A stretch of DNA of 29,843 nt, taken from positions 1 through 29,843 of the forward strand of contig CALNAL010000293.1 in NCBI GenBank assembly GCA_937874445.1. Reading direction: 5' to 3'. This document shows, one piece after another, positions 23,359-29,843 of this stretch. Position numbers and translations under genes: made by a program. The notes beneath the pieces were generated by a model that was not told the DNA's origin, made no database searches, and worked only from the letters and a program-made list of their open reading frames with translations. This stretch comes from an uncultured Acetobacteraceae bacterium. Its GTDB lineage: Bacteria; Pseudomonadota; Alphaproteobacteria; Acetobacterales; Acetobacteraceae. Each line of letters starts with the position of its first letter. Position 1 is the stretch's first letter.

Positions 23359-24861
23359 TCAATAGGTGCTCCAGCGCTCTCTCAGGGCCTTCCGCTTGTC
23401 GAAAGGGAAGTGCACTGCGGTGCCGCCCTCCTTCCGCTTCCTCATCAGCCGCCGCGCCACGCCGGCCTTGAGCATCCGCTTGAGCAGGTCGGGGTCAGTG
23501 CCGGCCGCCGCCGCGGCATAGGCGGCCTCGTCGGTGATGTCGGGCAACCCGGCCGCGTCGCGGATGAAGTTCTCCAACTCGACGTCGGGGAACATCTGCA
23601 TGCCCGCCTGGGCGAGATGGAGGACGAAATTGCCGAGGCTGTCGAGGTCGATACGCTGCGCCAGGTCGGGCACGTATTCTGGCATCAGCGCCGGGTCCAT
23701 GCCGTTGAGGGCCCAGACGCGAGGCAGCAGGAAGCGGTTGAGCACAGAGGCGATCATGTTCAGCCAGCCCTCGATGGCCGACATGAACATGTCCACCTTG
23801 CTGATGGCCAGGTTCTGCGTGCCGCGCGCCGCGTGGCCGAGGCTGAGGAAGTCGGCCAGCACCGTCATGGTGATCTCGAGCTTGTAGCGCTCGATCGTAT
23901 TTCCGGCGTCCACCGAAGTGCGCCCGCCGTTCGGCGTCTCCAGCCGGAAACCGTACATCGGCACGTTGCTGGGCATGCCGGCCGCACCGGGATAGGTGTC
24001 GGAGGGCAGCACGATGCCCATCTGCTCATCGACGCGGACGTTGGTGACGATCCGCTTGTAGGCGGCGAGCGTGGCCTGCGCCTTGGCATCGCCGGCGCCG
24101 GCCGCCTCCAGCAGGGCGTTCGGGACGGTGATCACCGGCAGGCCGCCGAACCGCTCGATCATGATCGCCTCCTGCTCTTCGAGGCGTTTGATGAACGTGT
24201 AGGGGCGGTAGGCGTTGCGCAGGATCGAACGGCCCTCGGGGTTGCCCTTGTGCACGGTGGGGCGGAACAGCAGCAGCTTCTCGATCGGGATGTCGATCAG
24301 CACGCCGACCCATGGCTGCTGCGTCAGGCCGAGCGTGGTGCCGTTCTGGTCGAAGAACCACTTGATCACGGTATCCTGCCCACGGATAGGCAGCCGGCGA
24401 ATGCCGATGCGGCCGTCGTTGAACTTCGATGGCGGCTCCCCGCGGGCGACGTTCTTCCCGTTGCGGCGCTTGTAGACGATCTCGTGGGGCGCAAAGCCGT
24501 AGCCGAGCATCGAGAGGGCCTCGGCGATGAACTCCTCCCAGGTCTCAGACATGTCGAAGCGCAGGCTATCGGCGAACTCGGCCGCCTCCTTCGCCTCGGG
24601 CCGGTCGGAAGCCTCCTTCGTGCGCCAGACCACTTTGCGCATCTGCTGCTGGATAGCGAAGATGATCGCGCCGACGGTGCTCGAGTTGTCGAGCATCTCG
24701 CGATAGGTGCGCGCGCCGTCCAGCCCGACGAGCTGGGGCAGGAACTCCTCGCGCACCCAGCCGGAATATTGGCGCAAGCCGGACGAGCCGACGTCACTCC
24801 ACGTCATGCCTGAGAGAAGCGCCGGGACCGGCCACGCGCCTGAGCTATCGGCAATCGGCAT
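23359..24861 (-). CDS. portal protein (Mu gp29-like, DUF935 type)
   Basis: At 500 residues this has the expected length for a portal. The N-terminal half shows the DUF935 signature layout: a helical region (SSTVGAIIFAIQQQMRKVVW), the GYGFAPHEIVYKRRNGK segment, then FDQNGTTLGL and the LLLFRPTVHKGNPEGRSILR motif before the long stem helices. Twelve copies form the ring through which the terminase pumps DNA and to which the neck attaches. It follows terL with a 15-base gap. In related phages the gp30-like head gene comes next, but here a plus-strand DUF4236 gene separates the two. Confidence 0.88.
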   Translation of the reverse strand: MPIADSSGAWPVPALLSGMTWSDVGSSGLRQYSGWVREEFLPQLVGLDGARTYREMLDNSSTVGAIIFAIQQQMRKVVWRTKEASDRPEAKEAAEFADSLRFDMSETWEEFIAEALSMLGYGFAPHEIVYKRRNGKNVARGEPPSKFNDGRIGIRRLPIRGQDTVIKWFFDQNGTTLGLTQQPWVGVLIDIPIEKLLLFRPTVHKGNPEGRSILRNAYRPYTFIKRLEEQEAIMIERFGGLPVITVPNALLEAAGAGDAKAQATLAAYKRIVTNVRVDEQMGIVLPSDTYPGAAGMPSNVPMYGFRLETPNGGRTSVDAGNTIERYKLEITMTVLADFLSLGHAARGTQNLAISKVDMFMSAIEGWLNMIASVLNRFLLPRVWALNGMDPALMPEYVPDLAQRIDLDSLGNFVLHLAQAGMQMFPDVELENFIRDAAGLPDITDEAAYAAAAAGTDPDLLKRMLKAGVARRLMRKRKEGGTAVHFPFDKRKALRERWSTY

Positions 24862-24876
24862 CTGAGGGAGCTCCTA

Positions 24877-26274
24877 TCACCATTCGTGCCCGGCGCCCGT
24901 GAACACGATGGGCGGGGCGAACGTCATCTGCGGCATGCGGGCGAGTGCATTGAAGGCGCGGCTCGTCGCGTCGGAGTCGTCGTCATGCTTGAGGTCGGGG
25001 AAGCCCTCGAGCTGCGAGAGATATTCGCCATCGACGCCATCGACGATCGAGACGTTTCCGGCCTCTGCCTGGGCGCTGAATGGTCCGAAGCGGGCCATCT
25101 TGGAGCCGCTCTCGGGCGAGCTGTAGGCCGTGAACCCCGCCAGCGAGCCGATGATGTCCTGCGCCTGATCCTTCCCCGCCTGGCCAGGATCCTGCGGGAT
25201 CCACACCTGCGTGCCCGGCGGGTCGGATCGCGCACAGGAGGCGATCACCTCGCGGACCTTGCGCGGCGTTTCCCTCAGACGGCGGGCATCGCGGATGAAG
25301 ATGCGCTTGTCCGGGGCCCGACCAAGCAACACGCCGATCGTCCAATCGGGGTCGTTCTGTGGCGTCTTCGGCGTGGCGGCGAGATCCCAGCCACGCACCC
25401 AGGAAACATTCGTCGGAACCTCGTCGAGGCGCACCGTCTGGCACCAGACGCGCTTGAACATCAGCCCCGCCGCCGGCTTGATCTTCCAGTTGCCGCCGAG
25501 GAGGCGCTCGCGCTCGACGTACGGCAGGCTCAGCAGGTTGGCGCGATATCCTGCATCGGCAGTCGGGTTGTCGGAGAGCTTGGCGGGGATGAACGTCAGC
25601 GACTTCGGCAGGATGTCGGCACGGTCCATCGTCTCCGACAGCCGCTCGATCAGCTCCTCGCGGGAATCGCCCCATTCGAGACGATCGTCCGCGCCCCGGA
25701 CGAACCAGCGGAGTTTTCCGGAGCGCTCCGGGATCGGGTAGCCGGTCTCCGGGTCGATCCACCAGGCGATGAGGTCGGCGAGGAAGCTGTCTGGATCGGG
25801 GTTGCAGGTCGCCCGCACGTAAGGTCGGACTCCGCAGCCCGAGCGGTTGCGGCTGAGCATGTACCAGAACTGCTTGGGCGTGAACTCGGTCAGCTCGTCG
25901 AAAATCTCCAGCGCGATCTGGCTGCCGTGCCAGTCGAAGACGGTGGTCTCCTGCTCGAGGTGGCTGAACTGCAGGCGCACGCCGCCGGGCCAACGCCATT
26001 CGTGCAACGGCGAGATCAGTGGGCGCCCCTCGAGCAGCGGGTAGAGCTGGAACGAGGTGTCCCACGTCGAACCCGCCTTGAGGTGGTTGGTCATGTTGCG
26101 GCGGAAGAACACGGCGTTGAAGCCGGGTATGCGGATGTGCCGCGTCGGCTCCAGCAGCAGGCCGTAGGTTTTGCCGCTGCCCGCCGACCCGCCGAAGATG
26201 GCGATGTCGGCCGGGCTGGACAGAAAGGCCGTCTGCGGGCCGGGATGCGGGCGGATCTCGCGGACGTCAGCCAT
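24877..26274 (-). CDS. terL: terminase large subunit
   Basis: The 465-residue protein is the DNA packaging motor. The ATPase domain has Walker A GGSAGSGKT at residues 28-36 and a Walker B-like ALEIFDELTEF at 121-131, with D127 and E128 as the acidic pair. The RNase H-like nuclease domain follows, with RGWDLAAT (D297), QDPGQAGKDQ (D362) and the late acidic cluster HDDDSDATS near 430-438. It hydrolyses ATP to drive DNA through the portal and cuts the concatemer. The ATG at 26274 overlaps terS by 8 bases; a longer in-frame start exists but would overlap terS by 77 bases and adds no conserved sequence. Length is normal for the family. Confidence 0.93.
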   Translation of the reverse strand: MADVREIRPHPGPQTAFLSSPADIAIFGGSAGSGKTYGLLLEPTRHIRIPGFNAVFFRRNMTNHLKAGSTWDTSFQLYPLLEGRPLISPLHEWRWPGGVRLQFSHLEQETTVFDWHGSQIALEIFDELTEFTPKQFWYMLSRNRSGCGVRPYVRATCNPDPDSFLADLIAWWIDPETGYPIPERSGKLRWFVRGADDRLEWGDSREELIERLSETMDRADILPKSLTFIPAKLSDNPTADAGYRANLLSLPYVERERLLGGNWKIKPAAGLMFKRVWCQTVRLDEVPTNVSWVRGWDLAATPKTPQNDPDWTIGVLLGRAPDKRIFIRDARRLRETPRKVREVIASCARSDPPGTQVWIPQDPGQAGKDQAQDIIGSLAGFTAYSSPESGSKMARFGPFSAQAEAGNVSIVDGVDGEYLSQLEGFPDLKHDDDSDATSRAFNALARMPQMTFAPPIVFTGAGHEW

Positions 26275-26746
26275 CACGACCGTTGCTCGGCAGGTAGATG
26301 TGCACCTGGCCGCCGCCCTCCGGGACCGGGGCGGGATTCCCATCCTCGTCGAGGAAGCCTACCCGGTTCGCTTCGTGCCATCCGCCGTGACACTTCAAGT
26401 AAAACCGAGAATCCTCTTTGCTGCCAGCCAGTGCACGCTGAATGACGCCGACGCCGATCTTCGCCAGGATGATCTGCTTTCCCTGTTTCAACTCTGGACC
26501 GAAGTGCTTGTAGAGCGCCGCCTTGCTGAGGTTCAGCACCTTGGCGATGATGACATCCTTCGTTCCGACCGAGCGCAGTCCGGCCACGATATCGCGCTGC
26601 TCGTCGGTGGGCACGAAAGGCTGGTTGCCCGGCGCACCGGCGCCTGGCTTGCGATGATAGGGGCGCTTCGGCTTGGAGGGGACCTGGGCCATGGTGGCCG
26701 CAGGCTGCCCCTGCCCTATGCGCCCCGTCGAGGTTGGGTTTGCCAT
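26267..26746 (-). CDS. terS: terminase small subunit-like DNA-binding protein
   Basis: This 159-residue protein has a helix-turn-helix in its middle (VIIAKVLNLSKAALYKHF) after a proline/lysine-rich N-terminal tail, and a following helical segment suited to oligomerisation. That layout, and its place immediately before and overlapping the large terminase by 8 bases, fit a small terminase that recognises the phage packaging site and loads the motor. I chose the ATG at 26746, preceded by GGTGGATC, since an upstream in-frame start would run into the previous gene. The HTH family is divergent, so the call depends partly on synteny. Confidence 0.72.
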   Translation of the reverse strand: MANPTSTGRIGQGQPAATMAQVPSKPKRPYHRKPGAGAPGNQPFVPTDEQRDIVAGLRSVGTKDVIIAKVLNLSKAALYKHFGPELKQGKQIILAKIGVGVIQRALAGSKEDSRFYLKCHGGWHEANRVGFLDEDGNPAPVPEGGGQVHIYLPSNGRDG

Positions 26747-26759
26747 GGATGATCCACCA

Positions 26760-26999
26760 TCATTTCTGGCGCTTGAGGATGCCGAGGGCGAAAAGCGCAT
26801 CGACTGCGCTGAACCCCTTCGCCCGATAGAAGCGGTACGCAGCCTTCTTTTCTGGGGAGAGCTGGGCACTCAGCTTGCGCAACAGCTTGATTCGGTTCCG
26901 ACGCGAAGGGTCCTGCCACACGGCGACCATCGCCGCGCTCAGATGCTGACGCGCCTGCTCACTGATGCGGATCCCGCGGGGGCGGCCGGTGCGCTTCAT
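26760..26999 (-). CDS. small basic hypothetical protein upstream of terS
   Basis: The 79-residue product starts MKRTGRPRGIRIS, where GRPRG resembles an AT-hook-type basic motif, and continues with a lysine/arginine-rich helical body ending in SAVDALFALGILKRQK. Its ATG overlaps the preceding stop (ATGA) and the small terminase gene begins 13 bases after its own stop. I recognise no named family. A DNA-binding role close to the packaging genes is plausible from charge and position only. Confidence 0.6.
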   Translation of the reverse strand: MKRTGRPRGIRISEQARQHLSAAMVAVWQDPSRRNRIKLLRKLSAQLSPEKKAAYRFYRAKGFSAVDALFALGILKRQK

Positions 27000-27241
27000 A
27001 CGGCCTGCTCTTCCCCACCATCAGAGGAGGATTTTCCGGGGCGACGATCTGCGCCAATTCCGCGCCAATTCGTGCGCCAATTCCGCCCCGGGGCGGTGGG
27101 CCGCGCCAATTCAGCCGCCGCCTTTAGGCGGCGAATTGGCGCACCGCCCCTCTGGCGCGCCAAAATGCGCCAAAAGCGCGCCAATTCGGGGGAGAGAGAA
27201 GACATCAAATCGATGCCCGCTAGGGTGAAAAAATTCTTCAT
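26996..27241 (-). CDS. small ORF carrying the GCGCCAA iteron cluster
   Basis: An 81-codon frame starts with an ATG overlapping the ATPase stop (ATGA) and ends with a TGA overlapping the next ATG (ATGA), so it has the coupling signature of a translated gene. The product is very basic, with a hydrophobic start (MKNFFTLAGIDLM) and an R/W-rich middle. Most of the peptide is the repeat GAATTGGCGC read in three frames, giving E-L-A, N-W-R and I-G in turn. A repeat read in several frames argues that selection acts on the DNA at least as much as on the peptide. I recognise no domain. It may be a real small DNA-binding protein, or a leader that lets ribosomes cross a DNA site. Confidence 0.5.
   Translation of the reverse strand: MKNFFTLAGIDLMSSLSPELARFWRILARQRGGAPIRRLKAAAELARPTAPGRNWRTNWRGIGADRRPGKSSSDGGEEQAV
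27083..27096. repeat. 14-base perfect palindrome CCGCCCCGGGGCGG
   Basis: A perfect GC-only palindrome lies between the left iteron triplet and the central inverted repeat. It could be a dimer binding site or simply part of the GC-rich filler. Its place inside the iteron cluster makes a joint role plausible but unproven. Confidence 0.55.
27103..27142. repeat. 40-base inverted repeat at the centre of the iteron cluster
   Basis: The outer arms GCGCCAATTC (27103-27112) and GAATTGGCGC (27133-27142) are perfect 10-base complements. Inside them, GCCGCC faces GGCGGC across a TTTA loop (27123-27126). The arms are themselves iteron copies, so two repeats face each other at the centre with three direct repeats on each side. 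The structure could extrude as a cruciform or bind a dimer. It has no T-tract on either side, so it is not a typical intrinsic terminator. Confidence 0.8.
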
Positions 27242-28464
27242 TCGACCGGCCCCGGACGCTTTGCGTCGATGACACGGACGCAGCTGCGGTCCTTCCGTTG
27301 AGTGGGGTCGCGATAGGTATCGCGGACCAGAAGGCCGGTCTGCAGCCAGGTGCCGACGATGCGGTCGGCTTGCTGCTCGGTGAGGTCGAACATCTTGACC
27401 AGCACGCTGCCGGCCCAGCGGTCGTTGTCGCGGCCGCGGCGGGTCGGCGCATAGCGGACGCCGGCGCCCGGGCCGTCGGAGATCTGGTCGAGTGCCTGGT
27501 TGCATTGCTCGACCGTCAACTCCTCCCACACCTTCGGCGGATCCCAGGTGGCCAAGGCCGCGACCGTGTCCCCGCTGGGATAGTCCTGGGTGCCGTTGTG
27601 GAGCTGGACCTGTTCGAGGCGCAGCCAGGTGGCCTTGGAGGCGCGCGGGGCCATGTTGGCCTTGGCGTTGTCGAGGCGGACGTACTGCCAGCGGTCCTCC
27701 TTTGGCACACAGAGTTCCTTGGCCTCATCTTCCGTCATCGGCGACATCAGCAGACCGACGCGGGCTGAATCGGTGAGGCCCTTGGCGCCGCGGGCGGAGT
27801 CGATGTCAGCGACGGCCCCCTTGCGGACATGGTGGATCAAGAAAATCGCGCAGTTGGTGGCGCGGGCGACGCGGCGCCAGGCGGCGGCGGCCTTCACCAT
27901 GTCGGGGTTGGAATTCTCCTCAAGGGTATGGCTCTCGGCGAATGGATCGACGACGATGACGCCGATATCGTGCTTCCGGATCTGCTCGATCAGCGCGGCC
28001 TCGTCGGGATAGACGATCGTGAAGCCGTCCTCCGACTTGGATGCCATGGTGACGGGGCGGTCTTCGCCGGAGTGCATGAAGAGGCGCCCCATCACGTCGG
28101 TCTCGTCGATGTGATGGCAGATCATGATGGCGGCGAGGCGCCGATCGAGCTCGTCGAGCGGATCCTCCAGGTTGAGCACTGCAGCGTTCACGCGGGCGAA
28201 GACGTGCTCGCCGAGGAGGGTCTGCCCCATGGTGCAGGAGACAGCCACCGTCATCGCGTAGATCGATTTTCCGGTCCCGCCAGGCGCCACCAACACGGTG
28301 ACGAAGCCGCGCAGCAGCTGCGTGCCGTAGAGCCATTGCCGCGGCGGGATCGTTTTGGGATCGGGGATGCGCGCCGGGTTGAGGACGAGCGGCGGCAGAT
28401 GCTCGGCGTCGGCGACCACCGACAGGCGGTTGCCCCAGACCGGATCATCGATATGAGCCGACAT
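27238..28464 (-). CDS. RepA/AAA_25-type P-loop ATPase (putative replicative helicase)
   Basis: The 408-residue protein has a RecA-fold core: Walker A APGGTGKS at residues 60-67, an NLEDP motif at 98-102, Walker B IGVIVVDPF at 167-175, and an LIHHVRKG sensor-like motif around 209-216. This order is typical of the AAA_25/RepA hexameric helicase family used by plasmids and phages for initiation of replication. The C-terminal third is winged-helix-sized and may bind DNA; I see no clear motif there. A strong GAGGAGG ribosome site sits just before the chosen ATG, which overlaps the previous gene by 20 bases. Its stop overlaps the next small ORF, and that ORF holds a cluster of GCGCCAA repeats, so the ATPase could act at those repeats as an origin. 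The helicase call follows from the family; the origin link is inference. Confidence 0.82.
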   Translation of the reverse strand: MSAHIDDPVWGNRLSVVADAEHLPPLVLNPARIPDPKTIPPRQWLYGTQLLRGFVTVLVAPGGTGKSIYAMTVAVSCTMGQTLLGEHVFARVNAAVLNLEDPLDELDRRLAAIMICHHIDETDVMGRLFMHSGEDRPVTMASKSEDGFTIVYPDEAALIEQIRKHDIGVIVVDPFAESHTLEENSNPDMVKAAAAWRRVARATNCAIFLIHHVRKGAVADIDSARGAKGLTDSARVGLLMSPMTEDEAKELCVPKEDRWQYVRLDNAKANMAPRASKATWLRLEQVQLHNGTQDYPSGDTVAALATWDPPKVWEELTVEQCNQALDQISDGPGAGVRYAPTRRGRDNDRWAGSVLVKMFDLTEQQADRIVGTWLQTGLLVRDTYRDPTQRKDRSCVRVIDAKRPGPVE

Positions 28465-28927
28465 GACGCCTCCTCGCTTGGCGCAGCGCGATGCCCACGA
28501 CCTCGCGGCAGAGGTCGAGCAGATCGCTCTCGCTCAGGGCATGGTTGATGTTGGCGCTGCGGGCTGAGTCGATGATGTCCCAGCCGGACACCCGCCTCTC
28601 GGCGAGCGGCCAAATCGCCCGACGCACCCTCCCCTCCGCCTCAACGCGCTGCAGTCGGAGCGCTCGCTCGAAGTCGAGGAGAGCCTGTCCGGCAAACCAG
28701 TCATCGCCGAAGAGCCCATGAGGACGATAGCGGTCTGGCGGGATGTCCAGGGAGGGATGACGGACCATCTCTGCCATCACCAAACCCACGGCCGTCTGGT
28801 GGGACATCATCTCCTGCACGACAGGGTGTGCGAGGCATGCGGCGAGCTGCAGCGCCTCCTTGGAAAGGACGCAGACGGCTGGGCCGCCATAGGAAAGCCG
28901 ACACATGCAGGAGAGCGGACCGATCAT
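28445..28927 (-). CDS. hypothetical protein, replication-region
   Basis: I do not recognise this 160-residue protein. It is coupled upstream by ATGA to the VRR-NUC gene and its last 20 bases overlap the ATPase start, so it is clearly part of the operon. The N-terminal third is cysteine-containing and hydrophobic in patches. The middle (about residues 60-120) is charged and tryptophan-bearing, with FGDDWFAGQALLDFERA followed by arginine-rich helices. The C-terminus ends in a basic R/H-rich tail. No catalytic motif is visible. The position between a nuclease and a RepA-like ATPase suggests a DNA-metabolism accessory role, but that is only context. Confidence 0.6.
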   Translation of the reverse strand: MIGPLSCMCRLSYGGPAVCVLSKEALQLAACLAHPVVQEMMSHQTAVGLVMAEMVRHPSLDIPPDRYRPHGLFGDDWFAGQALLDFERALRLQRVEAEGRVRRAIWPLAERRVSGWDIIDSARSANINHALSESDLLDLCREVVGIALRQARRRHVGSYR

Positions 28928-29280
28928 TCCCCCCGCCGCCCCCTCACCAGCCTGGCGGCATCGTCCTCGCTGCGGAGGATGGCGGCAAAGCCCCCCGCCG
29001 CGGCGACGGCATCGAGGAACCGACGCTGTTTCGGGTTGGCCCGCCCGCGTGGCGTCTTGACCTCGGCGGCGACGAAGACGGCAACCTGCTTGCCAACCAT
29101 GTCGGGCGTGATGGTCACCGGCACCCAGCCGATGAGGTCGGATCCGCCCGGGTTGGCGATGCCGTAGCGGACCCGGCTGCCGTCGGGATAGACGGCCACG
29201 CCCTGGTTGTTACGGAAGATCTTCGCGCCGGCCTGGCTGAGGCGGATCATGACCGCGTGGAGGATGTCGGTCTCGCTCAT
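28924..29280 (-). CDS. VRR-NUC domain nuclease
   Basis: The 118-residue product matches the small phage VRR-NUC (PD-D/ExK superfamily) nucleases. GGSDLIGW places the metal-binding aspartate at D48, AAEVKTPRG gives the E-x-K pair at E73 and K75, and NPKQRRFLD supplies the conserved Q85. The family acts on DNA structures or ends; in phages it usually sits with replication and recombination genes, as here beside a methyltransferase-like gene and an ATPase. I chose the ATG at 29280 because it makes an ATGA overlap with the preceding stop and the VRR-NUC fold begins right after it; the frame is open further upstream but out of step with the family. The stop again overlaps the next start. Function as an endonuclease is well supported; the substrate is unknown. 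Confidence 0.82.
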   Translation of the reverse strand: MSETDILHAVMIRLSQAGAKIFRNNQGVAVYPDGSRVRYGIANPGGSDLIGWVPVTITPDMVGKQVAVFVAAEVKTPRGRANPKQRRFLDAVAAAGGFAAILRSEDDAARLVRGRRGE

Positions 29281-29813
29281 GCCAGGCGCTCCAGCACGGT
29301 CAGCAGGCGGGGCCGCTGGTTGCGCCCGGTCAGCACGGTGACCACCGCAATCTCGACCGCGTTCGCCGGCGGGGCTGCCCACTGGTAGCAGAGGATGCCG
29401 ACACGCCGGCCGACCCCGAGCGCCTCGATGGCGCGCTTGGCGATGACATTCGCCGTGGGCAGCGCGCGCCGGCCCGGCATGTAGCGGTCCGCCTCGTCGG
29501 GGCCATAGGGCGGATCGGCGAGGATGCCGGCAAAGCCGGTGGGATAGGCGTCGCGGGCGTCCTGGCAGAAGTCCGGCTTCATCAGCGGATCGAGATCGAG
29601 CGTCTTGTCGTTCGGCCCCACGGCACGCTTCGGATAGGCGTAGAGGCGCACCAGGCCGCCGCAGACGTGCAGCACCGGGTCGGCGATCGAGACGCCGAGC
29701 AGCGCCCGGGCCCGCTCCAGGTAGCCGCCGGGATAGGCGCCGTACAGCTTCGCGCCGCCGCGCAGGCGCGGGCGGGCGAGGATCCACACATCGGTGATCG
29801 GGCGATACGTCAT
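29277..29813 (-). CDS. DPPY-motif DNA methyltransferase-like protein
   Basis: This 178-residue protein carries ADPPYG at residues 99-104, the catalytic motif IV of amino-methylating DNA methyltransferases (N6-adenine class). A hydrophobic VLHVCGG stretch at 47-53 is in the place expected for a degenerate motif I (SAM binding). From the family one expects methyl transfer from SAM to an exocyclic amino group of DNA. It is short for a stand-alone methyltransferase and shows no clear target-recognition domain, so it could be a minimal phage methylase or an inactive relative. The ATG overlaps the previous stop, and its own TGA overlaps the nuclease start by ATGA, implying translational coupling. 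A role in protecting phage DNA from host restriction is inference. Confidence 0.6.
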   Translation of the reverse strand: MTYRPITDVWILARPRLRGGAKLYGAYPGGYLERARALLGVSIADPVLHVCGGLVRLYAYPKRAVGPNDKTLDLDPLMKPDFCQDARDAYPTGFAGILADPPYGPDEADRYMPGRRALPTANVIAKRAIEALGVGRRVGILCYQWAAPPANAVEIAVVTVLTGRNQRPRLLTVLERLA

Positions 29814-29843
29814 GGCGCCGGCTGCGCGATCCGCTGCACCGCC
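29810..29843 (-). CDS. C-terminal end of an upstream gene (partial)
   Basis: One minus-strand frame is open from the window edge and ends at a TGA that overlaps the ATG of the next gene in an ATGA junction, the same coupling used through most of this operon. Only ten codons are visible (ending in Q-P-A-P), so no function can be assigned. The inference rests on the overlap pattern alone. The true gene lies mostly outside the window. Confidence 0.4.
   Translation of the reverse strand, partial: AVQRIAQPAP

Larger units (their letters stand above)
27051..27186 (+). repeat. GCGCCAA iteron cluster
   Basis: Eight copies of GCGCCAA lie within 136 bases. Direct copies start at 27051, 27062, 27074, 27103, 27157, 27167 and 27178, and one inverted copy occupies 27134-27142. 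Six of the eight extend to GCGCCAATT and two (27157, 27167) to GCGCCAAAA. Spacing within the left triplet is 11 and 12 bases and within the right triplet 10 and 11 bases, about one helical turn, so a protein could contact successive copies on one DNA face. A 10-base palindrome TGGCGCGCCA overlaps the copy at 27157. The array lies directly after a RepA-like ATPase gene and about 300 bases before terS, so a replication origin, a terminase recognition site or an operator are all possible. Confidence 0.85.

Noticed and set aside
27103..27142. Intrinsic terminator after the ATPase gene
   Set aside because: The hairpin lacks a T-tract, lies inside a coupled ORF and its arms are iteron copies.
1..29843. 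tRNA genes, rRNA, CRISPR arrays, insertion sequences, attachment sites
   Set aside because: None was seen on reading both strands; the GCGCCAA array is too short-unit and irregular for CRISPR.

Overview
The window is about 30 kb of high-GC DNA (hand counts near 65% in the tail core) that reads as one continuous contractile-tailed phage or prophage late region. Nearly every gene is on the minus strand, so transcription runs from high to low coordinates. Genes are packed with ATGA, TGATG, GTGA and TAGTG stop/start overlaps. There is no gene-free stretch over 300 bases. I saw no integrase, repressor, lysis cassette, tRNA, rRNA, CRISPR array or host gene, so phage versus prophage cannot be decided here. 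Base composition suggests a high-GC proteobacterial host, possibly an alphaproteobacterium; that is inference only.

Layout in transcription order. (1) 29843-26760, DNA metabolism: the last codons of an upstream gene, a small DPPY methyltransferase-like protein, a VRR-NUC nuclease, an unknown, a RepA/AAA_25-type ATPase, a small ORF containing an unusual iteron/inverted-repeat cluster, and a small basic protein. (2) 26746-20097, packaging and prohead start: small and large terminase, Mu gp29-like portal, a plus-strand DUF4236 moron inserted between portal and Mu gp30/SPP1 gp7-like head gene, five small unknowns (one with a Sec signal peptide, one of only 57 codons), and an XkdF-type prohead protease. 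(3) 20096-14541, capsid and neck: a scaffold-like protein with a DUF6582-like segment, a decoration-like protein, the major capsid protein, a GTG-started accessory gene, a virion protein, a gp6-like connector, an HK97 gp10-like protein and a small tail-completion-like protein. (4) 14544-7441, tail: Mu gp37-like protein, a sheath with a large beta-repeat insertion, tube, assembly chaperone with a -1 frameshift, tape measure, gpU-like protein. (5) 7438-3305, baseplate in P2 order: gpD, gpV spike, gpW/gp25, gpJ, gpI. (6) 3229-1, tail tip: two fibre-type proteins, a displaced LysM gpX-like protein, a fibre-adaptor-like protein, and a TTG-started fibre-like gene that leaves the window and begins with a signal-peptide-like sequence. 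Base composition drops in parts of 644-2100.

Together the genes would package DNA (terminase, portal), build and process a prohead (scaffold, XkdF protease, capsid), close it (connector, gp10-like), and assemble a Myoviridae-type tail (tube on a tape measure with chaperones, sheath, P2-type baseplate, fibres). The head is Mu/PBSX-flavoured and the baseplate P2-flavoured, a mosaic seen in many proteobacterial phages.

The least explained pieces are the GCGCCAA iteron cluster at 27051-27186, which sits inside an ATGA-bracketed small ORF; the antisense DUF4236 moron; the chaperone frameshift signal; and two Sec-signal-bearing products inside a virion operon.
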